A stretch of DNA of 64,000 nt from Cinclus cinclus (taxonomy: Eukaryota > Chordata > Aves > Passeriformes > Cinclidae), in contig NC_085052.1 in the NCBI RefSeq assembly GCF_963662255.1, forward strand, positions 31,072,654 through 31,136,653, given 5' to 3'. The first letter of the stretch is position 1. Each line of letters begins with the position of its first letter. The translations under genes were made by a program, and so were the position numbers. The notes under the pieces are model-generated. The model was not told the origin of the DNA, made no database searches, and saw only the letters and a list, made by a program, of their open reading frames with translations. Below, piece by piece: positions 11,653 through 24,300 of this stretch.

Positions 11653-14600
11653 GTCTTGGCAAGAAAGATGAGAGGAATTCCTCATTCCAAGCAGTGTACA
11701 GACTCTGAATTGCCATTGTAAACATTCACAATGTATTCTGGCCATGCTCCTAAGCTTTCCAACTCACATGGAATAAAGGAATTGTTCTTGTGGAGCTGAT
11801 GAAGGAATTTGTATGAATGCTAGCTGGTGATTTGGAAGCTTTCAACAGCTTTCTTTTTCCTTCTCCTTCCAGGAGTGGTCAGGGAGTTAACCTATACAGA
11901 AGACACCCTAATTGCTGCTGATTCTCATGAAACAACTATATCTGACAATCTACCTGTTAAAATCTTTTCAGATTGGGGTAAAAAAGCAACAGCAACAACA
12001 ACAGCAACAACAAAAATCAATGATACCACAGAAATAATTACACCTTTAAGACTCCTTACAGACCCAGGGTATCAGACTTTCAGTGTCCCACCCACAGAGA
12101 TACTTGGTTCTGCAAGAAGTACAAGGACGAATAAGGCAAGAATGCTACTTTAGTAGGGCTTGCTCCATAGACCAGCATCTCTAGGATTTTATTATTTATT
12201 TGTCATAGTGGTTGTGCAAACTTTATGAAACTTTCGCATTTAAAACTCAAGTAAAAATGAGCAATATTTAATTGGTGTCTTTTTCTATACCATACTGGGC
12301 CTGTCACCACTGATTTTAAATAAATGACTAGTCTAGCAAAGATTTTAAATGTTCTCACATCCTCTGCTGCCTCATTATAAAGACATTTCAGACAAGAATA
12401 CCGTATTTATTTTTTTTCCAAGTCCCTTTATTTCCTCAGATAGTAGCAAGCACTGGAGGGGGAGAGTCTTCTTGGCTGAACCTGTCAGCCATACATGGGA
12501 GAACATGAATCTTGACTTATCAACAGAGTCATCAGATCTCTCAAAACTTAAGTTCTGGCTTGGGTAATATGCACATATTATTTCAGACCAATGACTAGCA
12601 GTATATTATCAGAAGAGGAGAGGGGCTTGAAATCTGTTTCCTTCACACATTGGCAATAAAAAAAAAATCACTGCTTTTTTATGTTCTTTCGCACTTCTCG
12701 AAACAAAATTTCTCTCACAGATGTTTTGTTCAGATCTCAGCTTGATGGGAAAAGACATATGTGGGGAACACATGATTTAGCATTTTCACATTCAGACTTG
12801 TTTACTGCCACGTGCTGTGGAAGGTCTTGGCCAGAAGGTGAGGGGCTTTACCACCAGACAGTGACAAAAGTGTGACTCTCTGTGATTATTTTCCTCTGGT
12901 TCTAGTACTAGGAATTTCTGCAGTTTTCTTTTCGCTCCTGTACGTCTGTGTGATGAGAGGCACTCCAGCAAGACTGAAAGCAGCACTGGGTGGCAAGGGT
13001 TCAATAAATTCAGCCCTCAGGTTTCCCTGGTGGAGACTGGGCACTGGGAGGGAGGCTGGCTGCTGATGGGGAGTGTGAGGAGCATGCCAATCCACTGCTT
13101 CCTTTAGAAATGGGCACTCGCAGCTCTCTCCCATAGCTGTAATCCCAAAATGAGGAATCTTGAGCTGTGCTGTCAGTGTCAGTAACGGCAATGCAATGAT
13201 TTCCTGCAGGAATGGTGAGAGCTCAGTTCACCATGGCAAGCCCCATCTCAGAGGTCCCTCAGCAGCAGAGGATTGCCACAGGCATCGCTCCATGTGGGAG
13301 CCCAGCAAAGTTCCCACAAATCCTTTTAGGATTATCAGTCTTGTAAAGGTCATAAATCCCAGCCTGGGAGAGCTGTGGGAATACCAGTCCCAGGTATTTT
13401 CTTGAATACCTCAGCCCTGTTTAGAAAGGGAAAGGTTGCTGCTGGTTGGAGATCCTTTCTGTGGCTGGCCCCAGGAAGATGGGGAAGTGTTTCTGAAGAC
13501 AGGGAAATCAGACACACCATGGGATGCACCTCTGGCCATTGACCTCAGGAGCTCTTTGTCCCTGGAAGATTTTGGCATCCCGTGCCAAAGTTATAAAATC
13601 TCATTCTGGGAAAAGCATATTACCCTCCTAATGTCAAATATGGTTTGTGCTGCTTTAAAAAGTCACTGTAGAGGGTGCAGGGCTGTGGAGCTTGTGCACT
13701 GCTTTTCTCCTGCCTTTTTGGGCAGCAATGGGCTACCCCTGCCCAGGAGTTTAGAGCATCTAAATATCAGCAATCCCATAAAGTTCCACTCTGGGCTTTG
13801 GTTTCCTCCATGAAATCCTTGTATTAACATTTGCTATCCAGCATGGGGAGTTGGAAAAAGGAATTCTAACATTAAAGAACTTGAATGACTGAATTTGCAT
13901 AGACAGAGCTAATAATCTCATTTTCTGTCCTTTCCTGACTACAATCCTGAGTCAAGGTCGTTCTGACCTGATTGCATTCCACACATTATTTCAAAAGTCT
14001 TTTTTCTTGGTCTTTTCCATCTCATTTTGGAGATGTAAAATCATGGTTTCCCCTTTAAGAAAATCCTCAATTCCTCATTTCTTATTGTATTCAAGTTCTA
14101 CTGAAGTGTTTTCAGACTAAAAAAAACAGAAATTTTACAGTGACAGTAGAACTGGAAACATTGATTTGAATATATTATATCTAAATATTTAACTTCTGGG
14201 TTCCAAGACATGAGGAAATTGTTCTTTGTTTCTTTTCCTTGAAAACATAATTATTGGATTGATAATCCCTCATTTTCAAATTCACCAATTTCCTGTTGGT
14301 AGTTTAATTTTTATCATCAGTGTCTGGCCAGTTCAATCAACTGTTCCTGTAGGATAATTTTGTGTGTTTATGTGTATTTGTTAGCAAGAAAAAAAAAAGA
14401 ATAATTTAAAAAAAAAATGACCCCCCCCCACACTAAATAATGTCTCAGAAATCTCAGGAGGCTGAAAAAAAACCTGTATTTCTCTTACTCTTTTGTTAGT
14501 TTAGAAAAAAAAAATAGCAGAATAGAATTTCTTCTCCCCTCAGTACAATTTATTTAATAGGGTATCCTATTGCAAATAATTTAAAGACATTGAAAATAAA

Positions 14601-17600
14601 TATTCGATTTATATAAACAAGCAGGTTGAGTAACCCAAAGGGAGAGAAAGCTGAAATAATCTTATCACAGGCACAATTTAGGCTGTGTTTTGGTTTACTT
14701 TAGAAGATATATATTTCTAAGTCGTGCTAGGTATTTCTCTGCACATCATTTAACATTAAAATATAAAATAAACAAGCAAGGTAATGTCTTATTTAAATAT
14801 TCATAAGTGGCTGACCGTGTGTCTGTGTGTACTTTCAGACCTATGCTGTCTCTCTAAGGCAATGAAAAATAATTTATTATCAGTGCATATCCTTACAATC
14901 TAAATATCACCCCAGAAGAGGAAGTCTTGGCAACACAAAGACTGTCTTGCACACTCTGACAGGAAAAGAATTGTCAGGAGGTATTTGCTTGTTCTCTATT
15001 GCGTGTTCTTAATCTGATGCAAGACAAGGTGACCATTTTCTCACACCTAGAATTTCATGGTTTCAAGAAGTCACCAGGAATCTCAAATGTTTTCTGGTGG
15101 TCATGATGTTTTCTAAAGGAAGTACATGAACTTAATCAGGAGAAACTGGTTTCTCTCTTTACCCCACTCCTGAAATGAAAATGGCAGCCTATATGCTGCT
15201 CAAGATCAGCAGAAAGTAATGATTAGAGTGTATCATATTTTGTATTTCTGAAATGAGAAAATAAATGTACTTGGGTTGTTTTTTTGGGGGAATTTTTTTT
15301 TTTTAACCCAGTAGCAAAACAACTCTTCTCTCAAGGAGAATTTCATATTTTTGAAGATTAAAATCTAAGGGCTGAGAAATATCTTATTTCTCCACTTCAG
15401 AGTCAAAAAACCTACCACAAGAACTCGGAAAATTACAACATATTCAATGTTTGATACATTCTGTTCTCAGCCTTAAAAAGAAATGATTAAAAATTCATTT
15501 TGAAGTTAGCTTTGCATGTATCTGTAGATACAAGCCTGGTTGACAGAGTGGGTTCAGATTTGTAGACACCTTTGTACATGTAAGAGTAAATAAAAAAGAG
15601 GGCTAAGAATAGATGAGAAAGTGCAAACCTGTTTGTTGGGTTTTGCTGACAAGCTCTCAGGAGTGACATGTAATACATTGGACTTGATGCAAATTTATCA
15701 TGGGGGAGGTGATTTTAAATATTTAATGTGCTGGTACGGGGCAGTTTTTCTCATTAGGGATCAACACAGATAATGTAGTTTACTTTGCCTGTGTAGCTTC
15801 TTTAGATAAGTTACTTCTGAATTTTACTGCTTCAAATACTCATAGGATGAAACCTAGAATAAACCATAACCTCTTCTCGCTGGCTAATGATCCATTCTTA
15901 CACCTTTACATGCTACTTGCAATGCTCTTGTGGAAATTGAAACGCCCAGGTTGATCCTTTTGAGCAGAAAATGGGTGGCAGAGTCTTGGTCACTCCTGAA
16001 AACATTTTGTCAGGAAGAAATTCACAGTCAGGCACAGAAATCTTGCCCTTTGCCAGCGTGTTCCCTGGAAAGTGAGAACAGTGAGGGGCCACTGCAGCTC
16101 AGAGAACTGCCCCAACGTTGGTTTTGAGAACTGTGCAATCTCAGTTAATGGAAAAATGACATAATTAGCAGATTAGCAGAAGAAAAGCAATATTAAGTTG
16201 AGAATGCTTTCAAGTAACCCACTTATTTATTGTTCTCAAAAGACACCATTCAACTCCTTCATGAAGTGCGAGGATGTGCTCCATCAGAATCTTAATATTA
16301 TTCTATTGCAAAACAGATTTTGGCCATAGTATTTTCACCTTTGTCTTTTTTTCCTGTGACCTTTCTTCTGTGTAATGATGAGGATTAGTTGGGAGGGCAG
16401 AGGCTTCTCATTCAGATCAATGTGATATAAAGTCAATGTCACTCCAAACCCAATGAAAAATGACTCAGGTTTGATGGAGAATTGCCAGTCCCATCTGGTG
16501 GTGACACTTTTTCCCTAAGTGAAGTCTTAGCTGACTGTGTGTGATTTTATTTGGGATGTACCTTCTGTAATTGAGACAGAAATGACAGCAGAGATGTGAG
16601 AGCATCTTCATGCCTTCCTTGCTGCTCTCTACATCTCAGCCACTTTTCTTCAGCACATTTTTCTTTTCTCCTAATTCCTAAATTCAGGTTTGAGCATAGC
16701 TAAGAATTGCAGGATGCATTCCTCTTGTGTTAGGATAAGAACAGAACCACTGAAAAAAGTCCAGAATGCAGGGGTGAAACTGAATTATGGGAATTCACCT
16801 GGCAATTCTAATACTTCACCCTTTAGCTTGTAGGACTTTTCTGACACAGTAGACTCATATTCTTTAATTTCCCTTCTTTCACAGGCTGATGGGCTTGACT
16901 GTGTCAGATAGCAGAAATTAGGATGCAAGAATGGCCTGTGAATGCTTCTTGTGGTCCTGTGCTTGGGAGCTGGAGGATGTTTTTGCTGGAATAGCAGCAA
17001 TATCATTGCTTCAAAAGGCAAAGTAAGTGAGGAGGGAATAAAAATAAAAATAAGTCTTATACACCCCTAGGATTTAATATTTGTTTGAAAATCAGAAAAG
17101 ATGACTCAGGTCTAAAGGCCTTATCCCTGGACAACAGTACTGGAAGGCAAAGCAAGCAAAACAAAAAAGCAATGAATGTTAATTGGCAAGTATTTGATAT
17201 ATGAGATTCTGGTACTGTTGTCCAAATTGCTTGATAGCTACAATAGCAGCCACTGCTGCCCCATGTTTTAGTTTCAGCTCATTGGAGAAAAGGTTTTAGG
17301 GAGAAAATGCCAAGGTGATAGAAGTTTCAACATATGAAGGATGAACAGATGGGGGGGTGTAGGGGCCAGGAATGAGGGATTATTGAACATGTTTTACATT
17401 AATTAAACATTATTTTAATAACGGGGTTATTTAACATGTGCTGACAGAACTCACATGGCATGTGAAATCCACATTTCAGTACCTGTCCTGAAGCCTCTGG
17501 TTGCCATCAAGAATGTACCTAAGACCCAATTTTTCTCTAGACAGTCAGTGAAGACCAGAAGCTGTGATTTCTCCACTGCGTTATTCATGTTTTCCTGACT

Positions 17601-17645
17601 CATGAAACATTTTTGATGCCAAGTCCAGAACATCTTTCAATTAAC
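11653..17645. other. Non-coding stretch, nothing recognised
   Basis: Short chance frames only. The 11,827-12,153 frame begins with GTG and has no ATG, so its apparent signal-peptide look is not meaningful. A short poly(C) run occurs near 14,421. AT-rich sequence at about 14.5-14.8 kb could be a conserved non-coding element, but nothing in the sequence alone shows this. Confidence 0.5.
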
Positions 17646-17717
17646 AAAAAAAAAAAAAAAAAAAAAAAAAAAGAATTAGAATGAGAGGGAGAGAAAGAGA
17701 GAAAGAGAAGAAAAGGA
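17646..17717. repeat. Poly(A) tract plus purine-rich tail
   Basis: There are 27 consecutive A (17,646-17,672), followed by about 45 bp of almost pure purine in GAGA/GAAA units. No AATAAA lies within 30 nt upstream, so this looks like simple-sequence expansion rather than a retrocopy tail. Such polypurine tracts can form non-B structures. Confidence 0.9.
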
Positions 17718-18312
17718 CATCAGGTTTTATGCAGAATTGTCATTAGTTGTGTTGGTATAACTGACAGCGTGACTAGTGATCTTGAATTCTTTGCAGAAAT
17801 AAAACCACTTTTTGCTTCTTTGTTCTTCTTCTGCCTGTATGTTCTTTGGTTTTTAAAGTGTTGCTGAAGAACTAAAGATGTCCTTGAACTTGACTATTAG
17901 GTTAAAATTCCTTCAGATGGGAGTGTTTTCCAGAGCGACACTGGGTCTTTGGCTTCCAGCATCACCCAGCATTGTTTTGTGCCCCATTTCTGATGTTCTC
18001 CAACTTACTGCCTTTACACAACACTTTGGCACATTCTTTATTTTCCTTTCTTCCTGACAAACCTTCCAACTCGCCTTTCTCTGTAGGCTTCAAAATTTAA
18101 GGCTGCACATTGTAACCTATATGATGCCTCTCCACACCCTGCCCTAGTAACTGGGCTCTTGAATGGTATTTATCATTAATTTGGCCAATTGGTTCTTCCC
18201 TGCTGATCAGCTGTCAAATAAAAATTCTCATTTTACTGTGCATATCTTTGAGTTGATGCAGATATTTGAGCATTTTCAGGAAATGCTTTAGTGTATTGAT
18301 TTTATTGTCCAT

Positions 18313-18350
18313 TATTTTTATTTATTTATTTATTTATTTATTTATTTTTT
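18313..18350. repeat. (TTTA)n microsatellite
   Basis: This is a tandem TTTA array of about eight units ending in a T run. It is the second tetranucleotide array of this type in the window. Confidence 0.9.
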
Positions 18351-21300
18351 GGTGGTGAAAAATGCCATTCTGGGAGTGAGAGAGACCGAAACCTCCCAGC
18401 TCTCCCCAGAACACGGCATAAAACATTGAGCACTGCTAGTGGAAGTGTCCTCACATGAGTTCAGCCTTTCTGCTCATTCTAAATCTGAAGAGATCACTTT
18501 GACACAGGGCATTAAGCAGTTTCCTGTGGTGGTTTCTCAGTCCTTGGTCTCTGGTGAGACTGCAAATAGAGGTGAGAAATTCTGTCAGCTGTGATTGTGT
18601 TTTGGAAGCTACAGACGCTCCCTTTTTTAGGAAATTCTGTAATTTCTCTGCAGTTTTCTTTTAGGAGTAGCTCAATTTCTCCACTCCATCCTAGTGAATT
18701 GAATGAAAACTAATTAATGATGCACTCTAATTATTTTTTTTTTCTGGCAAAAAATGAGATTTTTTTCAGTAATATGAAAATCTTTTAAAAAAATCAAATG
18801 TAAATATTAACTTTCTGAACTGTTCTGCCAAGATCTGAATTGCCACCAGAGAAAGTAAAAGGAAGGTTTCCATGTTTTAGTAATGAAATTTTGGTCATTT
18901 TTTTGGTATCAAAACTTGACTGTGAGGTTTGGGTTGTTTTTTTTGGTAATTCAACCCATCCTCACTTTCTTCAGTATCATTTGTCAGTACTCCACCAGAA
19001 TATGGTGTCTACTTGTTGCTAAATAGAAAAAAAAAAATAGAAAATTTTTGGGCTACTCTTTCTTCCTCTTATCTTCCTTTTCTCTGTCTTGTTCTTTTCT
19101 ACTGCATCTGCTTTGCATTTTATTTTTTTTTTTTAATCTTCATTTTATTCCTGGGCTTTTCCCAGAAAATTAGGTTAAGGCTCAATCTATGAGCAGTATT
19201 CTGAAGAGACATCTGTGTTGTAGTAAGAGTGAGGACTGTATTCTTCGCTGATGTTAACCAGTTTGTGGTAGTGCAGTGCTTTGAGATTTGCAGGAAAGAT
19301 GGCAGAGTTTGCAGTTTACTGTAGTGATGTTAGGGATTAGCCTTTGTTGGATTCAAGTTGTTAAATCAGGTGAAGTCCACAGATCACCTGCTTTATCTCC
19401 TATTTCATTTGACTAATCTAGCTCAGGTTGTGAACCTGTTCTGTGCATGTATGGACAAGGAAAGAGAAGAAATGAAACAAGATGCAAAGGACTTTTGTGT
19501 GTCTCCTGTTGGGATTATGGTGGGAAGCTTCCTCCTAATATTCTTGCAAGAACATTTTGTCTCCGAAGCTGAGGTTGCCTTGAGTGCTGCACAGGCCCTA
19601 TACGTTAAAGAGAAAAGACTACATAATTTAAAAATCAAAATTGACAATATATTAACTGAACTATTTCATTTAACATGAATTTTTGAAGAAATATAGAATG
19701 TGATAGCGAAGGTACTTCTATGCAATTTATCATGGGTCTGAGAAATTGAGGCTTGCCTAGTCTCTTTTTTTCTATTGCAGATGCTCTACTTTCTCTTCTG
19801 GATTTTTTTTTTCTTTTTTTTGTTTTAACAGGTCTTTAAAAGACAACCTGTGAATTGAAGAGTTTAGCAGCCTAAAAACAGGTCCTCCAACATCTGCAGT
19901 TATAGTTGAAGGACAAATCAGCTCTTACTGGAGAGTGGAGGGAGCAGGGACCACCATGCTGGGCACAGACTTAAAATGTAGAAGTGTCTTCAAAAAAGCA
20001 ATCGAATGGCTTCCTGAATTGCCATTTCTGCTCTTTAAGCTTGCTGTGTCACATTAAGAGCCTTTCTCCTTCATCAGTTCATTGCTGTGAGAATAAATGA
20101 GCTGTCACACACTGAGTACTCTGGGCTAAATCCTGCCTTTAGATGTCTGGAATTTCATTTGTGTCGATGGAAGTTTCATCCACGTGCACATCCACGCATT
20201 TCTGTGCCTGTGGGGTGGCATTTGCTTAACATTATGGAGTCAGTCGATGGAGAATGGGAGGAGCTTTAATTTTTAAGGAGAAGTCACTAGTTAGTCACCT
20301 GCAAATGGGATATAGTTTCTACTCCTTACTTTTTAAATCACCACTTCAATTAATGAAGAAAAAAATTCCACAATCAAATCTATGGATCTCTATATATAAA
20401 TGAATGGGGTTTACTGCAGTAAATTAAGCCAGATTTATTTTGTGTTTCACATGCTTTTTAAAGCCCATGATGCTGCAGTTTTTTGTATACACAACAGGCA
20501 TCTGTCACAGAAAAATGTATTAAGTGCAGTATTGAGCATCAGAGGTGGCCAGGTGATTAGAGCTGGACTTTATTGAATCCAATCAAATGTTTTTGTTAAC
20601 TTCATTAGAGATTTCATTTTTTATGATAGACATAGAAATAAACTGTTGCTATTTCATTATCATATTTTATACTTCACTGCTAACACTGAAAACAAAAGGA
20701 TCTATACCTACTTCCTAGAGTGAGCCTTTGACAGAATGTGGAACTCTTCACAAGCATCAAGTCTGTAAAAATATATTGTCTTTGCAACAAAATAAACTTG
20801 CACTATCTAGACCACATAAAATAAAATCTACTATTACAACACTATAAAAAAAAAATAAACTTTTTTAAACACTACTGGAGTTCCTGATATGAAAGTGTTG
20901 TATTTGAGAAATAATAGATATCATGAAAAAGTAAATCAGTTTTAACAGAAGTAGCACTCAGTGAAAGATCAAGGGGGCTGGGGGAGATGCTGGTGACAAA
21001 TTTTTTGTGACAATGCTGTAGTAAGATGTTTTCATTAGTACTGTGTTTCCTCCTTCCCCTGGCTGCCAGAGCATAGTGGTTTTGTGTCTGGAAATGGAAA
21101 CAAACCTTACCATGATGGATCAAAACTCAGAGAGAATATTTATATTTGCTTAGTTTTCTGGTTTGGTTTTTTTTTGGTTTGGTTTTGGTTTTGATTTTTA
21201 TTTTTGTTTTGGTTTTTGGTTTGGGTTGTTTGGCTGAAAATGTCACCCACTCCAGTCTGAGAAAGCAAACTTCCCTGCACCAGACCCTGGCAGCAGACTT

Positions 21301-24300
21301 GTGACAAGGATGCTGAATGTGCTAAACCAACACCAAGATGATCTATAATTCAAAGGTCAAAATAAACTTTACAGGGTAAGTAGGAAGGATGACAGGTGCA
21401 GCTATTTCACAAATTTTTAAAGTGACTCAAAGCCTGCTGACTAAAATCAGTGGGAACCAAGACTGGGGCATCAAAGAAATGTGAAGGAAGTTTGTTTCAA
21501 GAGGTTCTCTTGCTCATCATGCGATTAGTTTTTTATTTTTCTCCCTCCTTTGTAGGTAGGGTATGACTTTGTTTGATTGTTTGTTTATTTTCTAAAGTTC
21601 TTTTGTTCTTATTCCTCAGTTCTCCTCTTAAAATGCAACAATTTGAGAACTGAATTGTTTCCAGCCCATTAGTCTGAAAGAAAATATCATCTGGTTTCCC
21701 TATACTTTGAGATAAAATAGGTTTAGTATCGTTTCTATTTTAAACACAAAAGCTTATTAAAGCTGTGTGCAGAAAATTGCAAAGAGAAAATATTAGTAAA
21801 TCCTCCTGAATAACAAGTATATCCCCCAACATTATTTTTTTTCAGAAAAAAATCTAATAAATTAACTGATAGCTTTAGTTACATCAATATATATTAGGGA
21901 TAAACAGCCAAGAAAAACGTTAATCGAGAAGCAAACATTGCAATATTTATACAACTATCCTCAGTATTAAAAATAAAAGGACAAACCCCAGAAAATGTAT
22001 GATGAATAATGCAGTAATTTCTAAATGGAATTATTTGTTATTTTAAGTTCTCAGTGTCACATCACGCTAGTTTTTAGGATGTGAAGTGACAGCGAAGACC
22101 TGGAGGCCAGTCTCTCCCAGTGAGTGCCTGTCTGCTCCTCATGCTCTTTGCAAAGGTAGCAGGAGTTTCATCTGGGAAGTCCTTGCATAAACAGCCCTGG
22201 AGTTTTTTAGAGCTGGATTGGTTTGAATCTATGATTTTGAAATTTTGGAGGAAATAGACATCAGAGAGGGCAAGACATCTCAAACCAGAAGCTCAAAATG
22301 AAAGCCACTGTCTGAAATTAGGGAAAAGAAGCATTTTCTGCCTGTCTTGGCCAGCACTCCAAGTATGTACTTGAAGGACTTGGCAGTATTTTAAGTATCC
22401 ATTAACACTTCCCTTTTGGAATTACTACCACTAAAAAGGTTCAGACTCAGGGGATATATTCAGTGTGCAGCTGCAGAAGCTGAGACCAGGGCCACCACCT
22501 GAGCTCTTCTCTCAGGACAGCACAGAGGTCAGCTGTCCCCTGACCTCGGTGGCCTTGTGAACACTCACCTCCAGTCTTTAAAACTGACATTGTAGCTGAG
22601 CTGTGGCAAACAGCAGGGGATGGCTAAAGCCTCCTGTGCCTCCCTACGGTGACACAAGCAGCTCTTTCCCTGTCTTCTTTGTCACTGTCTGCTCTCTTCC
22701 ACTGAACAAGGGAGGCAAGAGGAGAGAGAGCAGCTCTGAATTACACACTGCTGGCCTGGAGACTGCCAGGTTTGCACACTGAACCCAGTGTCTGTGCTAG
22801 GGTGGCCATTGAATATCCTCTATCTGTCGTGTGTTTAGCTTCAGAGCACAAACATCTTTATTTATGCTATGGAGGAGGCTGTGTCACAGGAGCCAGGTGT
22901 GAATTATTTCTGGAAACCAATGGTGACTTTTTGCAATGTAGCCTTTGACAGTAACCCGAGAATAGATGGACCTGTGAAGTGTTCTCTCTTTGCAAAGAGT
23001 GAGATATGCAGGTATATGGAAATGTTGAGTCTTTATTTCTCCCTACCAGTCTGTATTTTCTCAACCAGCACCCAATTTTCAAGATGTTTTCTGTTCCTCT
23101 GGCCATGCTTTCTAGTAACCAGCTCCTTGCTAAATACCTTATAACTTATTCGAGTGATATCAAAAGATATGCTCATTTCCAAAGTGCTTGGAAAAGTGTC
23201 AGGTGATTTCCATTGTACAACCTGCTCTGTTTTACATGAGGAGAACAGGTATTCAGGAACAGTTTATGGAAGTTAAGAACTCTCAAACTGCCAAAATTAC
23301 TTTCATAGTTCAGAGTGAGTCTTCCTCTTTTCTTGGAATTTTCTGACATCCACAGGTATTCCTTTGGAGTCTGCAACATTTCATGAGCTGGGACATCTTT
23401 CTCATCCATTTTCTATCTCTGAAGTGAGGGTGGCTGTGTCTCATTGATTCCATGCCCTGAAAGGAGAGTATGTTATCCAGAGCTGTACACGTGCACAGGA
23501 TGCATGCCCTATGCAGTATGGAGCCAAGGTTTGAGCTGAAGCTGTAGATTTTCATCCCAGGGTGAAAGGCTAAGTTAAGTTTCCTGAAGAACTTGCAACA
23601 CATTTGAATGATGTCACTGCTATTTTTCTTCCACGCGTTCAGGGACTCTGAATTGCCATAACTTGTTCTAACATTAGCAACCCTTCAAATTCCTCTGGGC
23701 TGTAAGTTCCAACACATTAATCACCCTTCTCTTAGATATTCTAGGGATAAAGAACATGCTTTCATTTTATTTGCTCTTTCTGATATATATCAAAAGTGTG
23801 CTTCTATTTATTTATTTTTTTTTTTTCTGGAAGGAAAGAAACCTTTTAGCTTTCATTCTTTTCTCTTACAGAAATAAGCAATGTCAAGTACGGTCTTCCC
23901 TTTTTATGCTGATGCAGGTCCCTCATGATAAAAGTAAGATATGACTCATACATATGTTACTGCAGAAACATCTCTACACAAATAGGCTGGGGTAAAAGCA
24001 CTCACTGGGAGCTTCTTTTCTAGGATGTGGGATGCAGTGTGTGTCCTGCCTGAAAAACTGGCCAAGGTGTGAGTGGGTCTTGAATGGGGCTTCAGCTGAA
24101 TTTGATTTCTAGCGAAGCTCTGGCACTGCAGGGTCACTCCAGGATCCACACCCCAGACATACGACAAGAGATCCTACCCTAAATAGCTGCATCTGGCACA
24201 TAGGGTCCTACAGTGAAACAGGGAGCAAAGATGTGACATTGTGCCCAACTAGAGGAGCTGGGGAGAGCTGGAAAGAGAGGGGTTCAATGTCTGAGAGCAC

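Noticed and set aside
11827..12153. 108-codon frame that looks like a signal peptide plus a Thr-rich segment
   Set aside because: It begins with GTG, not ATG, so the N-terminal reading is artificial. The CCTTCCAG before 11,873 could be a splice acceptor, but no good donor or homologous protein is evident.
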